Positions 17,242-29,595 of a stretch of 64,000 nt of DNA are shown piece after piece. How positions within the stretch are numbered: the stretch's first letter is position 1; each line of letters starts with the position of its first letter. The position numbers were made by a program, and so were the translations under genes. This stretch comes from Myxococcales bacterium (GTDB taxonomy: Bacteria > Myxococcota_A > Polyangia > Polyangiales > Ga0077539): assembly GCA_016793325.1 (NCBI GenBank), contig JAEUKI010000067.1, positions 1-64,000 on the forward strand, given 5' to 3'. The notes under the pieces are model-generated. The model saw nothing but the letters and a program-made list of their open reading frames with translations. It did not search any database and was not told the origin of the DNA.

Positions 17242-18957
17242 TCACCGTGGGCAACACCAAGCGGTTTGCCTCTCTTGGACCGCCTCGGAGTAGGGCGGAC
17301 AGTCGGGCCTCGAGCCTCCTCCGCACAGCGCGAAGAACGAGCGACACCCGCTCTGCTGCGCGTCGCGATCGTCGTCCCGCGCGGACGCTGGCGGGCGCCG
17401 CACGTAATAGCCCACAGACAACGCGCCGCCGAACATCCCGCAGTACTGCGAGACCTCGCCGCTGCGCGTCCGTTGCCTCGCGTGCGCAGGCGCCTCGGGC
17501 GCCGATGGAACCTCCGGCGTCTGCGCGATCGGCACGACGGCAGGACCCAACGGCGGCGCCAACGCAGGCCCCGAGGGAGCCACCAACGTCGGCGCCATGG
17601 GGTGAGCGAGCGCGTTGGTGGGCGGCGCGCCCGAGTGACTCGCAGGGATGTTGGGCTGCGCGAGCGCGGACGGATTGGCGCGGCGCCGCGATCGCTCGGG
17701 CTGCGAGGCGCCCACGAATTCAAATTCGTTCGAGAGCGCGATGCCGATTCCGACGAGACCGCCGAGCATCGAGAGCACCGCGACGACCCACAGGGCCCGC
17801 GTCGCCTTGCTGGATTTTACGGCGGGCGCAGCGGGCGGACGCGTCTCTGGTGGGCGCTCGGACGGCGGGCCGCTCGGCGCGACGACGGGCGCTGCCGACG
17901 CGATCATCGCGTGCGGCGCAGCGACGGCAAACGGAGAGGGCGTCGGCGTGGCCGAAGCGATCGGCGCGATCGGCGCGACAGGCGCGAGCGTCGCGGGGTT
18001 GACCACGGGCATCGCAGCGGTCGAGGCGAACGCGACCGGCGCGGACACCGGGACCTCGTGCATCGACGACAAGAGCCCGAGCAGCGCGTCGCACGCCTCG
18101 CGGCCGTTGGCGAAGCGACGCGACGGGTCGCGATCGAGGCAGCGCGCGAACCAGGGATCGAGCGCGGGGGGCATCGACGCGCCGAGCGCGATCGCGCGGG
18201 TGGACGCGGGCTCGATGGGATCGATGATCATCTCGCGCAACACGGCGGAGAGGCTGAAGGGCTCGACGTTGGCCGACTGCCAATAGATCCGCCCCGTGTG
18301 CGCCCAGAACAGGACAAGCGCGAGCGCCCACACGTCCGTCGGCGGCGCGATTCGACCGTGCGCGTCGGTCTGTTCGGGAGCCATCCAGAGAGGAGTTCCG
18401 ATGGAGGACGTCGCGGTGGCAGAGGTGCGGCTCTCTTGAACGACCTTCGCGATGCCGAAGTCCAAGACCTTCAGCGACCAGTGGAAGGTCGCGCTCGGAA
18501 CGGCACACAAAAACAAGTTCTCCGGCTTGATGTCGCGGTGCACGACGCCCGCTTGATGCGCGGCGCCGAGCGCGTCACCGAGCTGCGTGGTGAGCTGCGC
18601 GAGCTCCGAGAGCGCCATGGGGCCCGAGCGCTCGACCCGGTGCGCGAGGGTCTCGCCCTCGAGCAGCTCCATCGCGAGCCACGGGGTCCCGAGCTCGCGC
18701 ACGACGCCCGCGGCGATCACCTCCACCACGTGCGCGCTGCGAAACGCTGCGCCGATCCGCGCTTCTTGAAGAAACCTCTCGACGTGCTTGCCCTGATCGA
18801 GCAGCGACGGCTGGAGCACTTTCAGCGCGCGCAGCCGCCCCGTCGAGCGTTGCCGCGCGACGTAGACAGCGCCCATGCCTCCGCGAGCGAGCTCGCGCTC
18901 GATGACGTAGTCGTCGCCAACGAGCGTCCCAGCCGCGAGCCGGTCCACGGTGTCCAT
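17242..18957 (-). CDS. Eukaryotic-type Ser/Thr protein kinase, membrane-anchored
   Basis: A 571-residue kinase. The N-terminal catalytic domain is complete: glycine loop ELARGGMGAVYVA (about 22-34), Lys46 in ALKVL, HRDIKPEN (140-147, catalytic Asp142), DFG (166-168), and GTPLWMAPE in the activation segment. An Ala/Pro-rich linker follows, then one membrane helix (WVVAVLSMLGGLVGIGIAL) and a C-terminal periplasmic part with Cys residues that may sense a signal. This is the usual Pkn layout of myxobacteria. The ATG at 18957 lies directly before the catalytic domain. The neighbours do not reveal a substrate. Confidence 0.93.
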   Translation of the reverse strand: MDTVDRLAAGTLVGDDYVIERELARGGMGAVYVARQRSTGRLRALKVLQPSLLDQGKHVERFLQEARIGAAFRSAHVVEVIAAGVVRELGTPWLAMELLEGETLAHRVERSGPMALSELAQLTTQLGDALGAAHQAGVVHRDIKPENLFLCAVPSATFHWSLKVLDFGIAKVVQESRTSATATSSIGTPLWMAPEQTDAHGRIAPPTDVWALALVLFWAHTGRIYWQSANVEPFSLSAVLREMIIDPIEPASTRAIALGASMPPALDPWFARCLDRDPSRRFANGREACDALLGLLSSMHEVPVSAPVAFASTAAMPVVNPATLAPVAPIAPIASATPTPSPFAVAAPHAMIASAAPVVAPSGPPSERPPETRPPAAPAVKSSKATRALWVVAVLSMLGGLVGIGIALSNEFEFVGASQPERSRRRANPSALAQPNIPASHSGAPPTNALAHPMAPTLVAPSGPALAPPLGPAVVPIAQTPEVPSAPEAPAHARQRTRSGEVSQYCGMFGGALSVGYYVRRPPASARDDDRDAQQSGCRSFFALCGGGSRPDCPPYSEAVQERQTAWCCPR

Positions 18958-19128
18958 CGAACCTCAGGGAAGAACTCTACACCGCGAAGACTCTCCCCGC
19001 AGACCACGCATCATCGGACACCGTCGCATTCCTAACGGCGCGTGCGCAGGGCGTGACGCGCACACGAGCCCGGACTGTGAATTCGCAGAGCATCGTCGAG
19101 TGGCACCCTCGTTGCTCTCTGTCGTTGC

Positions 19129-20073
19129 ATGCACATCGCCGCTGCAATTTGCGGCGCGCTCGCGTTGGCTTCGCTGCTCAACGCGTGCGCGTCTTCGTCC
19201 CCTATTGCCGATTCGTCTACGCACGACGGCCCTTCGAACACCGACGCGAGCGCAGAATCGCCAGAGGCTCGTCCGCCCGACAGCGCGGCGGCGCTCACGT
19301 ATCGAGAGGACATTCACCCCATGTTCGAGCAAACGGGGTGCGCTGCCTTCCAGTGCCACGGAGGCTTCGTCGCGAGCGCCGGGACGTTCGTGTTGCTCAG
19401 CGATCCGTTTACGGGCTATCGCGACATGATCGATCGCGTGTCCGGGCGACGGCCCGAAGCGCAGGTGAGGCCCTTCGCGCCGGACGAGAGCGTGCTCGTC
19501 GAGCACTCGGAGACCACGCTGCGAATGATGGGAATCCTCCAGCAGCCCCAGATCGACCTCGTTCGTCGATGGGTGGCCGAGGGCGCTGCGTACTCGCGCG
19601 AAGTCGACCTCGACGCAGGCGTCAGCGGCAACCCGCCGAGAGACGCGAGCCTGCCCGACGGCGGCGCGACGGCGTGCAGCGTCGAGGGGCTGCGAGGGCA
19701 TCCAGCGCTCCCCGCAGCGTGTTTGCCGCGGTGCTCACGGGCGACGTGGGACGCGATCGTCGCGTGCCGATCGGACGCAGACCCTGCGGGCTGCCAGGGC
19801 CGCGTGATCGACGCAGACACGATGCGGCCTGTCGCGCTGGGAGGGACCTTCGAGCCCGTCTCGCTCAACTGCGATCGGTGCCTCACGTGGCAGACCATGT
19901 CCTGCATCTACGACGTGTGCCCGTGGGAGCTGCTCGCGTTGCAGCGTTGCCGCGCGTTTCGAAGCGCGGATCCGTGCAGCGCCGAGCAAGCCGCGATGAA
20001 CGCGTGCATCGCGCGGAGCCCTGGGTTCACCGCGTGCCAGCGGGCGCGCGACTCGCAGTGCGTCCCGCGCTGA
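19129..20073 (+). CDS. Lipoprotein with cytochrome-c-like CxxxxCH motif
   Basis: A 314-residue lipoprotein (lipobox LLNAC at about residues 16-20). After an Asp/Ser-rich linker comes YREDIHPMFEQTGCAAFQCH, which resembles the start of Planctomycete-type cytochrome c domains but with a CX4CH spacing instead of CX2CH. A later ILQQPQIDLVRRWVAEGAAY matches the helix that ends such domains. The C-terminal 130 residues contain about 14 cysteines in a disulfide-rich module. A haem-binding surface redox or sensory protein is possible; covalent haem attachment to CX4CH is known in a few cytochromes but unproven here. Confidence 0.7.
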   Translation: MHIAAAICGALALASLLNACASSSPIADSSTHDGPSNTDASAESPEARPPDSAAALTYREDIHPMFEQTGCAAFQCHGGFVASAGTFVLLSDPFTGYRDMIDRVSGRRPEAQVRPFAPDESVLVEHSETTLRMMGILQQPQIDLVRRWVAEGAAYSREVDLDAGVSGNPPRDASLPDGGATACSVEGLRGHPALPAACLPRCSRATWDAIVACRSDADPAGCQGRVIDADTMRPVALGGTFEPVSLNCDRCLTWQTMSCIYDVCPWELLALQRCRAFRSADPCSAEQAAMNACIARSPGFTACQRARDSQCVPR

Positions 20074-20079
20074 GCGCGC

Positions 20080-20616
20080 TCACCGAGCCGTCGGCTGCGC
20101 GCCTTTGCCCGCGGCGGCGCGATTGTCGAGCTCGGCGCCCATCGCGCGCGCGAGGGCCTCGATCGCGTCGACCTCGCCGGGCTTCGCGCCGTCGGGCTTC
20201 TGCGTCGGGAGCCATCGCGCCGCGGTGAGCACGTCCTCGAACACCTTGTTGTTCACGCGCTGCTTCATGACCATCGCCATCGACACCGACGCGCTTCGAA
20301 CGGTCGCGGCGACGAAGCCCGTCCCCGTGATGACCAGCGCGTGCGCCGCGAGCGGGCCGTCCATCATCTTGCCGAGCTGATCGAACTCGGACCGGAGCTT
20401 GGAGTCCGTAAACTGCCCCATGCTCATGTCCGACGCGCGAAACGCGGTCAGGGAGTACACGCGATCGTAGAGGCGCAGCGTGCGCTCGAGCACTGCGCGC
20501 TGCGCCGCGACGCGCGCGGGCGTCGCCTCCCCGCGCCAGATCGACAACGTCACGTCGTCTCGCGCGCCGAAGCAGCATGCATCGTCGACATGGTGGATCT
20601 TGCTCCTCGCGTCCAT
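20080..20616 (-). CDS. Conserved protein, possible STAS-like fold
   Basis: About 178 residues from the ATG at 20616; a GTG at 20715 would add 33 residues of doubtful character. The segment DVTLSIWRGEATPAR, the helix AAQRAVLERTLRLYDRVYSL, then FVAATVRSASVSMAMVM and KVFEDVLTAARWLPTQ follow the strand-helix order of STAS/SpoIIAA-like proteins common in myxobacteria, but I see no diagnostic serine motif. It lies 7 bp from the stop of the cytochrome-like lipoprotein gene and 177 bp downstream of secA on the same strand. Function unknown. Confidence 0.6.
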   Translation of the reverse strand: MDARSKIHHVDDACCFGARDDVTLSIWRGEATPARVAAQRAVLERTLRLYDRVYSLTAFRASDMSMGQFTDSKLRSEFDQLGKMMDGPLAAHALVITGTGFVAATVRSASVSMAMVMKQRVNNKVFEDVLTAARWLPTQKPDGAKPGEVDAIEALARAMGAELDNRAAAGKGAQPTAR

Positions 20617-20793
20617 TGCAACCGCTCCGAGAGCGACGGTCGCACGGTGTGCAGACGCGCTGCAACGGACGAGCGCGCCCGTGTAAGGCCCTGCGATGCG
20701 CGCGAAATCGCTCACGTCGTTGGGGAGGAATCACGCGCCCCTCTGTGCGCGAAGCCTCGTCGAGCGATCCCCCCCCCAGAGCTCAGCTCCTGG

Positions 20794-24207
<3,414 letters not shown>

Positions 24208-24374
24208 GGGGGGCTATTTCGCCTTTCGAGGGAACAGAGGGCTCTCTGCCACGCAGACCAGAGAACCAGCGGAGCGGGGGTTTTGCTCCCACGCCCGCGG
24301 GGGCGCAAGGGTACAGCATCCAACCGGGCGTCGCGAACGGCTTCGTCCCGTGTACCGTCACAGCAAATTCGCCC

Positions 24375-25331
24375 ATGAAGCCCGTCGTTCGCTCGGTGTT
24401 GGACGCCATCGGAGACACGCCCCTCGTCGAACTTTCGCGGATCGGCGCGGGATTGCCCGTCTCGCTCTACGCCAAGTGCGAGCACACGAACCCCGGCGGA
24501 AGCGTCAAAGACCGCATCGCCAAGGCGATCATCGAGGACGCAGAAGCGAGGGGGCTGCTCGCGCCGGGCGCGACGCTCATCGAGGCGACCGCGGGAAACA
24601 CGGGTATGGGCCTCGCGCTCGTGTGCGCGGTCAAGGGCTACAAGCTCGTGTGCGTGATGCCCGAGAAGATGTCGCACGACAAGCGCGCGGCCCTGCGCAG
24701 CGCGGGCGCCGAAGTGATGATGGTGCCCAACGCTCCCGTCGATTCGCCGGAGAATTTTCAGAACGTCGCGCGACGGCTCGCGTCCGAGCGCGGGTGGTTT
24801 CTGACCGATCAGTTTCGCAACGAGGCCAACGTACGCGCGCACGAAGAGGGCACTGGGCCCGAGCTCCTCGCGCAGTGCGGCGGCGCGATCGGCGCGTTCG
24901 TCGCGGGCGCAGGGACGGGCGGGAGCATCACGGGGGTGGGACGCTTTCTTCGTCGCGCGTGTCCGAGCGCGAAGATCATCCTCGCCGATCCGTTGGGCAG
25001 CGCGCTCGCCGAGTGGGTCCGCACAGGAACGCCCTCGGGCGACGGCTCGTACGCGATCGAGGGCATCGGCCAATCGAAGCCGCCCGCCATCATGGATCGA
25101 ACTGTGATCGACGAAGCGATCACCGTGAGCGACGACGAGGCGTTCGCGATGACCAAGCGCCTCGTCCGCGAAGAGGGCTTGCTCGTCGGCGGGAGCGCCG
25201 GGGTCGCAGTGGCCGCAGCGATCACGTATGCAAAGCGCGCGAGCCCAGCGAGCGGGCCCGTGATCGCGCTCTTGCCCGACGGGTGGGATCGCTATCGAAG
25301 CAAGCCGTGGATGAGCGCGTGGGGTGAGTGA
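24375..25331 (+). CDS. Cysteine synthase family PLP enzyme
   Basis: A 318-residue fold-type II PLP enzyme. The PLP-lysine is in NPGGSVKDRIA, the substrate loop is EATAGNTGMGLA, and the phosphate-binding loop is GAGTGGSITGVG. O-acetylserine sulfhydrylases and the catalytic core of cystathionine beta-synthase share these, and the NTGMGL variant does not separate them; no CBS domains follow. The last 72 bp (25260-25331, coding PDGWDRYRSKPWMSAWGE and stop) are duplicated at 30553-30624, marking this gene as the insertion site of a 5.3-kb island. The reading frame and protein end appear intact because the island supplies or preserves an equivalent 3' end. Confidence 0.92.
   Translation: MKPVVRSVLDAIGDTPLVELSRIGAGLPVSLYAKCEHTNPGGSVKDRIAKAIIEDAEARGLLAPGATLIEATAGNTGMGLALVCAVKGYKLVCVMPEKMSHDKRAALRSAGAEVMMVPNAPVDSPENFQNVARRLASERGWFLTDQFRNEANVRAHEEGTGPELLAQCGGAIGAFVAGAGTGGSITGVGRFLRRACPSAKIILADPLGSALAEWVRTGTPSGDGSYAIEGIGQSKPPAIMDRTVIDEAITVSDDEAFAMTKRLVREEGLLVGGSAGVAVAAAITYAKRASPASGPVIALLPDGWDRYRSKPWMSAWGE
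25260..25331 (+). repeat. Left direct repeat (att-like), 3' end of cysteine-synthase gene
   Basis: A 72-bp segment ending exactly at the TGA stop. It matches 30553-30624 at 70 of 72 positions in the same orientation, 5,293 bp apart. The two differences (AAG/AAA and CCG/CCC) are synonymous in the gene's frame. This is the pattern expected when an element carrying its own copy of a gene 3' end integrates by site-specific recombination into that gene. Confidence 0.9.
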
Positions 25332-25355
25332 CGTAGGGCAAGCAACGGATGTTTC

Positions 25356-25373
25356 GCGGCCGTCGACGGCCGC
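25356..25373. repeat. 18-bp perfect palindrome near left island end
   Basis: GCGGCCGTCGACGGCCGC is fully self-complementary, and a second partial copy (GGCCGTCGACGGG) follows six bases later. It lies 24 bp inside the island from the left repeat and 63 bp beyond the stop of the STAND-like ATPase gene. It could be a rho-independent-type hairpin for the operon or a recombination-protein site. Confidence 0.6.
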
Positions 25374-25435
25374 ACCATGGCCGTCGACGGGCGCTCCGAG
25401 CGCAGAACGTCGGTTGAGAGCCGCGAGCAGCAACG

Positions 25436-28144
25436 CTATCGACGACCGCTCGCAGCACGCTTTGCGCGCGGCTTCACGGCACGATCGCGCGAAGCAGGAG
25501 CAGCGGGAGTGGGCGAGGGTCGCGGATAGCGTTCACTGAGCGCCGTGATGGTGGATTCGACGAAACGCCTCTCGGCGTCGGAAAGATCAAACGCGTCGAC
25601 GGAGAGGCCTTCGTACCAAATCCGCGACATCATCGGCACATAGCCAAGGAACCCCACAGGAGGCTCACGATCGGTCTCGAGCCACGGAGGAATCGAACCA
25701 CGACGAATCGCGAGATGCAGCAGCAACGACACCATCAACGATCTCGTTTCCTCCGAACGCGAGCGAGCAGAGAGATCGTCAAGCAACGTGCGTGCAACCG
25801 CATCACATAGTTCTGCCTCGATCCGCGGAGCAGACTGAACGGCGAAGTGAGTGGCAGGAAGAACCTTCTCGAAGAGTCTTTCGTCCATCCTTAGCAGCCA
25901 AACGAGGTCGGCGACCGCATCGATGCGACCCAGCATGATTCGCGTACAAAATCGATAAAACACAAGCGTCCGTCGCTGCGGCGCGAGCACGGAGTTGTTG
26001 CGTTCTACGAGCTCGAGCAGGTGCAGGGCATCCTCCAATTTGCCGGCGGCTGCCGTCGCAAACGCCCGATAGATCTCCATTTCAGTCTGTTGCCCTCCAC
26101 CGTCGCGCCTGCGTTCCAAGTCTCGCGCCAGCGCGAAATTCTGGATTGCATCGTCGTAACGTCGTTCACGAAGCGCGATTTGTGCACGGCCCTGCGCTGC
26201 GAGCGAGCCGAGTCGAGGGCTTGGGGTCCCGCGAAAGATCTCTTCAGCGCGCGCTACAACCTCATCGAGTTCCGTGGTGTCCCACTCCCCCAGCGCAACT
26301 TCGAGTCGGACTTCGAGAATCTCTGAATCCGCAGGAAGCTTCGCCTCGACAACCTCTCGCTCCGCCTGTTCGAGAAAGTCTCGCGCCCGGCGTGCGTCAC
26401 CAAACCAGCGCTGCGTCCGAGCAACCGCCAAGAGCACTCCGATCCTCTCGGCCCCCGCCTCACACGACGCCAGCATCTCGTCCATCATGCGTACAGCGTC
26501 CTCTGGGTGGCCGCACTTTGCGATCGCGAACGCAACGAGAAGACGCACGTTCAGCCTCGAGACTGACGACAAGAACGCTTGTTGCTCCCACAGTCGCTGC
26601 GCCGCTTCGAGAGCGCGCACATCTTCGTCTTGGTCGAGCAAGTTCCCGATCATCCCCATCTGCTCGACGACCCACGCATCGCTCTGGGCAGCTTCCGCGT
26701 CCTCGCTCGGGGTGCTACTTTCCTCACCGTCCACGGCGTGTCGCTGACGCGAGTGAAGCTCGATGGCCTCCTCCCACACGCGCAACGCCGGCCGATCGAC
26801 GCCCAACGCCACTGCGGCGAGATGCTCTGCGCGCAGCTCTCGCTCGGACATCATCGCCGCGACAAACTCCGCGAGAAATACCAACTGCGCTCGCTCGCCG
26901 CGTCCGCGGCGAAAGCGTCGCCAAGGCCGGTACAGTGGCTCGGTCAGCTCGTAGCGCGAAGCCCGTTCGCCCACACGTTTCGCACGAGGCTCCATCAGGC
27001 TCGCCTGACACAGTCGTCGGACGTACGTCGACACCACGCTATCGCTCGCATCGAGGCGCTTCGCCAATTCGGAAACCGTCGCGGGGCCGTCCGACGAGGC
27101 CATCGCATCGAGCACTCGGAGCTCGCTCGGGCGCAACTGGCCGCCCAGGAGACGTCCCTGAAAGTACGGCGTCACTTCATCGAAGAACGCCTTCAAGTCG
27201 CTCTCGGCGCGCATCGCATCGCTCGCGAGCAACACGCCGAACAGCTGATGGACGACACGAGGCAGTCCCCCGCCGACGACCCACGCAGCCGCCAATCGCC
27301 CACGTGTGTGTGAGCTCGTTCGCAGACGCATCGCGCGTTGAATCCTCCGCTCGTCCCCGCTCGCGATCTCGAATTCGAGTCGCTTTGTGAACGCGACGTT
27401 CACCTCGTCGAGCGTCAACGGCGAGAGCGTCCACTGCGCAAATACCTCGTAGAACGGCGCGTCGCGCTCAGCCATCGCGCCGAACACTGTCGTCGCTGCC
27501 GCGAGCAACTGCACGTGTCGCGCGTCCTGCAGTCGCTTGCGCAACTGCCACTCGGGGGCCCACGCGGCCACGCCGCCACCTTCGGGGGCGCTCATCGTGA
27601 CCTGCATGTTCTCGGACACAATCACGATGCGTCGACCGAGCTTCGAGCCAGCTTCTTCGAGCGCTGCAAACGAAACGTCGAGGGCTCGTTCGTCGCGCAT
27701 CCGAGCGAGAGATTCGCGGTGACGGCGGAGATTGCGCTCGATCGCTGCTGCGTCTTTGTGCGCCGAAAGCAGCGTGCCCTGCGAGGGCTGTCTCGTCGAG
27801 CGCGATGATTCCCCCAGAAGCTGCGCTCCCAAGTCTTCGAGCGCGAGCGAGAACAAGTCCGCGTATCGCGGATAGGGCTCTTCTTCGGGTAGCCACAAGA
27901 CCACGACCCGATCGCGCACCGAGGGATCCGTGCGGAGCGCGTGAACTACGAGGCAAAGCGTGTGCGATTTGCCGGCGCCTCGCGGCCCGATCAAGATCTG
28001 AGGCGAGGGCGTCTTGTGATCCAGGCCGTCGCGAACCGCGGCGATCAGTCCATCGCGCGACGCGATGTGAGATCGCCCGACAGTGAGCGCGTCCAACACC
28101 GAAGGGTCTTCGTGTGACGGAGAATACTGAAGAAGCGCGCTCAT
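25436..28144 (-). CDS. STAND-like P-loop ATPase with winged helix and TPR-like tail
   Basis: A 902-residue protein, last gene of the island operon. The P-loop is at residues 53-60 (GPRGAGKS). The Walker B position reads IVIVSENM (173-180), without the usual Asp. The region around 340-420 looks like a MarR/GntR-type winged helix (RPSELRVLDAMASS, TVSELAKRLDASDSVVSTYVRRL). From about 470 on, repeated helical pairs (RLLVAFAIAKCGHPEDAVRMM, ARTQRWFGDARRARDFLEQA, QIALRERRYDDAIQNFALA) resemble TPRs. Nucleotide switch plus sensor repeats is the layout of STAND signalling and antiphage proteins. The ATG at 28144 overlaps the stop of the upstream ATPase (ATGA). Confidence 0.82.
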   Translation of the reverse strand: MSALLQYSPSHEDPSVLDALTVGRSHIASRDGLIAAVRDGLDHKTPSPQILIGPRGAGKSHTLCLVVHALRTDPSVRDRVVVLWLPEEEPYPRYADLFSLALEDLGAQLLGESSRSTRQPSQGTLLSAHKDAAAIERNLRRHRESLARMRDERALDVSFAALEEAGSKLGRRIVIVSENMQVTMSAPEGGGVAAWAPEWQLRKRLQDARHVQLLAAATTVFGAMAERDAPFYEVFAQWTLSPLTLDEVNVAFTKRLEFEIASGDERRIQRAMRLRTSSHTRGRLAAAWVVGGGLPRVVHQLFGVLLASDAMRAESDLKAFFDEVTPYFQGRLLGGQLRPSELRVLDAMASSDGPATVSELAKRLDASDSVVSTYVRRLCQASLMEPRAKRVGERASRYELTEPLYRPWRRFRRGRGERAQLVFLAEFVAAMMSERELRAEHLAAVALGVDRPALRVWEEAIELHSRQRHAVDGEESSTPSEDAEAAQSDAWVVEQMGMIGNLLDQDEDVRALEAAQRLWEQQAFLSSVSRLNVRLLVAFAIAKCGHPEDAVRMMDEMLASCEAGAERIGVLLAVARTQRWFGDARRARDFLEQAEREVVEAKLPADSEILEVRLEVALGEWDTTELDEVVARAEEIFRGTPSPRLGSLAAQGRAQIALRERRYDDAIQNFALARDLERRRDGGGQQTEMEIYRAFATAAAGKLEDALHLLELVERNNSVLAPQRRTLVFYRFCTRIMLGRIDAVADLVWLLRMDERLFEKVLPATHFAVQSAPRIEAELCDAVARTLLDDLSARSRSEETRSLMVSLLLHLAIRRGSIPPWLETDREPPVGFLGYVPMMSRIWYEGLSVDAFDLSDAERRFVESTITALSERYPRPSPTPAAPASRDRAVKPRAKRAASGRR

Positions 28145-29595
28145 CGGTCACTCACCAACCATTGCTCTCGGAGAAGCCATCGATCACGCAACGGTTTGCA
28201 ACGCGCGACGATTCGCCCGTCTCGCGATCCGACGTCATAGTCTTCGTCGAGGCACGAGAGGAGCTCGTCGAATTGTGAATCGTCGAGATCACGCGCGGCT
28301 TCGCGCAACACTGCGCGATCCAACCCAGCTTCGCCTTCGGTCGCCAAGCGGTCGAGGATGCCCCGAGCCGCGCGTAGCCACGTCGAAGGATACGCCTGTT
28401 TGTGCAGTGAATACTCACGAAACGTCGCGTTTCCCCGGGATCCGAGCAGTCCGTTGCGATAGGCGCGACGTACATCTGCTTGGTCCACGACTTCGCCCCC
28501 GATCTCGCTCAGTGTTGCGCGGACGAGATGGTGTACGAAGTGTGGAACGGCGCAGTCGCCGAGCGCTGCGTGCATCGCAGCCGCACACGTCGAAGTGGGC
28601 CATCGATCGTGGCCGTAGAGAAGCTCCTCGAGAAGCAACGTCGCGTGCTGAGCGGACAGCGCAGGCAGCGCGATCGTTTCCATCGTCGCCGCATCGACGA
28701 CCGGCAGATTCGCCGACGCCGAGAACGCCTTGAGCCCGCCGCTGCCGCACAACACCATCCGAAGCTGTCCCTCGGAGCGTCGAGCTTGCGCCAGCGTCGC
28801 GAGCACGGCATCGAGGCTCGGTCGGTCGTCGCGGTGTGTGTTGCGAAGAAATCGAGAAAACTCGTCGAGCATCAGCAACGTCGGCTGCGTTGCGAGCACG
28901 GACAACACACGCCCGAGAACTGCCGCAACTCCGCGGGATCGGATCGCGTCGACAGCATCGTGCTCCCACGATGCAACGTCTGTGAGCTCGGCGTCGATCG
29001 GCATGGGGGCAAACAGCTTCGTCGCATCGACGGCCTCGACGACAGCCTTCTCGGTCATCGATGCCACGAGCACTTGCACGACAGCCGCTGCGCACGTCGT
29101 TGCGTCCGACAGATCTACATCGATGACGGATCGGCCCGAAGCCTTCCCGACAACAGCGAGCGTACGAAGGAGGCTCGATTTTCCGTACCTCCGGGGGGCA
29201 GCAAGATACACAGACCGCCCCGCGTCGAACACACCGTGAATCCTCGTCACGATGTCAGCGCGACCGACGAGCAAGGCGGGCTCCGACGGGGCGCTCTCCA
29301 ACGTGAACTTCGTGATTTTTTCTTGGCGCAGCAGCGCTCCGAGGTGGCGGTGCAGTCGCGGTTCATTCAGCTTGCCGTCGGCGAAAACGTACTCGCGTAT
29401 CGAGCGTATCGAGCTGGAGCGCGGCTGCGGTCCGAGCTCCTTTCGCGCGAAGACCCCCACGCTCGTCGACCACCCGCCGATGGCGATTTGGACGTCCCGT
29501 AGCGTCGCCGCAAACATCTCCTTGGCAGGAGCATCCAGACGCAACGAGCAGAGGACCCGTCCATCGACGACCGGCTCGAGGTAGAGAACGCTCAT
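28141..29595 (-). CDS. Archaeal-type AAA ATPase of the island operon
   Basis: A 484-residue protein. An N-terminal domain of about 100 residues (YLEPVVDGRVLCSLRLDAP, with REYVFADGKL) precedes a P-loop APRRYGKSSLL at residues 133-142, the signature of the archaeal-ATPase/MNS group of STAND-related NTPases, and Walker B TLLMLDEF at 239-246. The C-terminal 150 residues are helical and may contain a winged helix. Such ATPases are frequent in defence and mobile loci. The ATG at 29595 overlaps the stop of the RelA/SpoT-like gene and its own stop overlaps the next start, so all three proteins should be made in fixed proportion. Confidence 0.82.
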   Translation of the reverse strand: MSVLYLEPVVDGRVLCSLRLDAPAKEMFAATLRDVQIAIGGWSTSVGVFARKELGPQPRSSSIRSIREYVFADGKLNEPRLHRHLGALLRQEKITKFTLESAPSEPALLVGRADIVTRIHGVFDAGRSVYLAAPRRYGKSSLLRTLAVVGKASGRSVIDVDLSDATTCAAAVVQVLVASMTEKAVVEAVDATKLFAPMPIDAELTDVASWEHDAVDAIRSRGVAAVLGRVLSVLATQPTLLMLDEFSRFLRNTHRDDRPSLDAVLATLAQARRSEGQLRMVLCGSGGLKAFSASANLPVVDAATMETIALPALSAQHATLLLEELLYGHDRWPTSTCAAAMHAALGDCAVPHFVHHLVRATLSEIGGEVVDQADVRRAYRNGLLGSRGNATFREYSLHKQAYPSTWLRAARGILDRLATEGEAGLDRAVLREAARDLDDSQFDELLSCLDEDYDVGSRDGRIVARCKPLRDRWLLREQWLVSDR

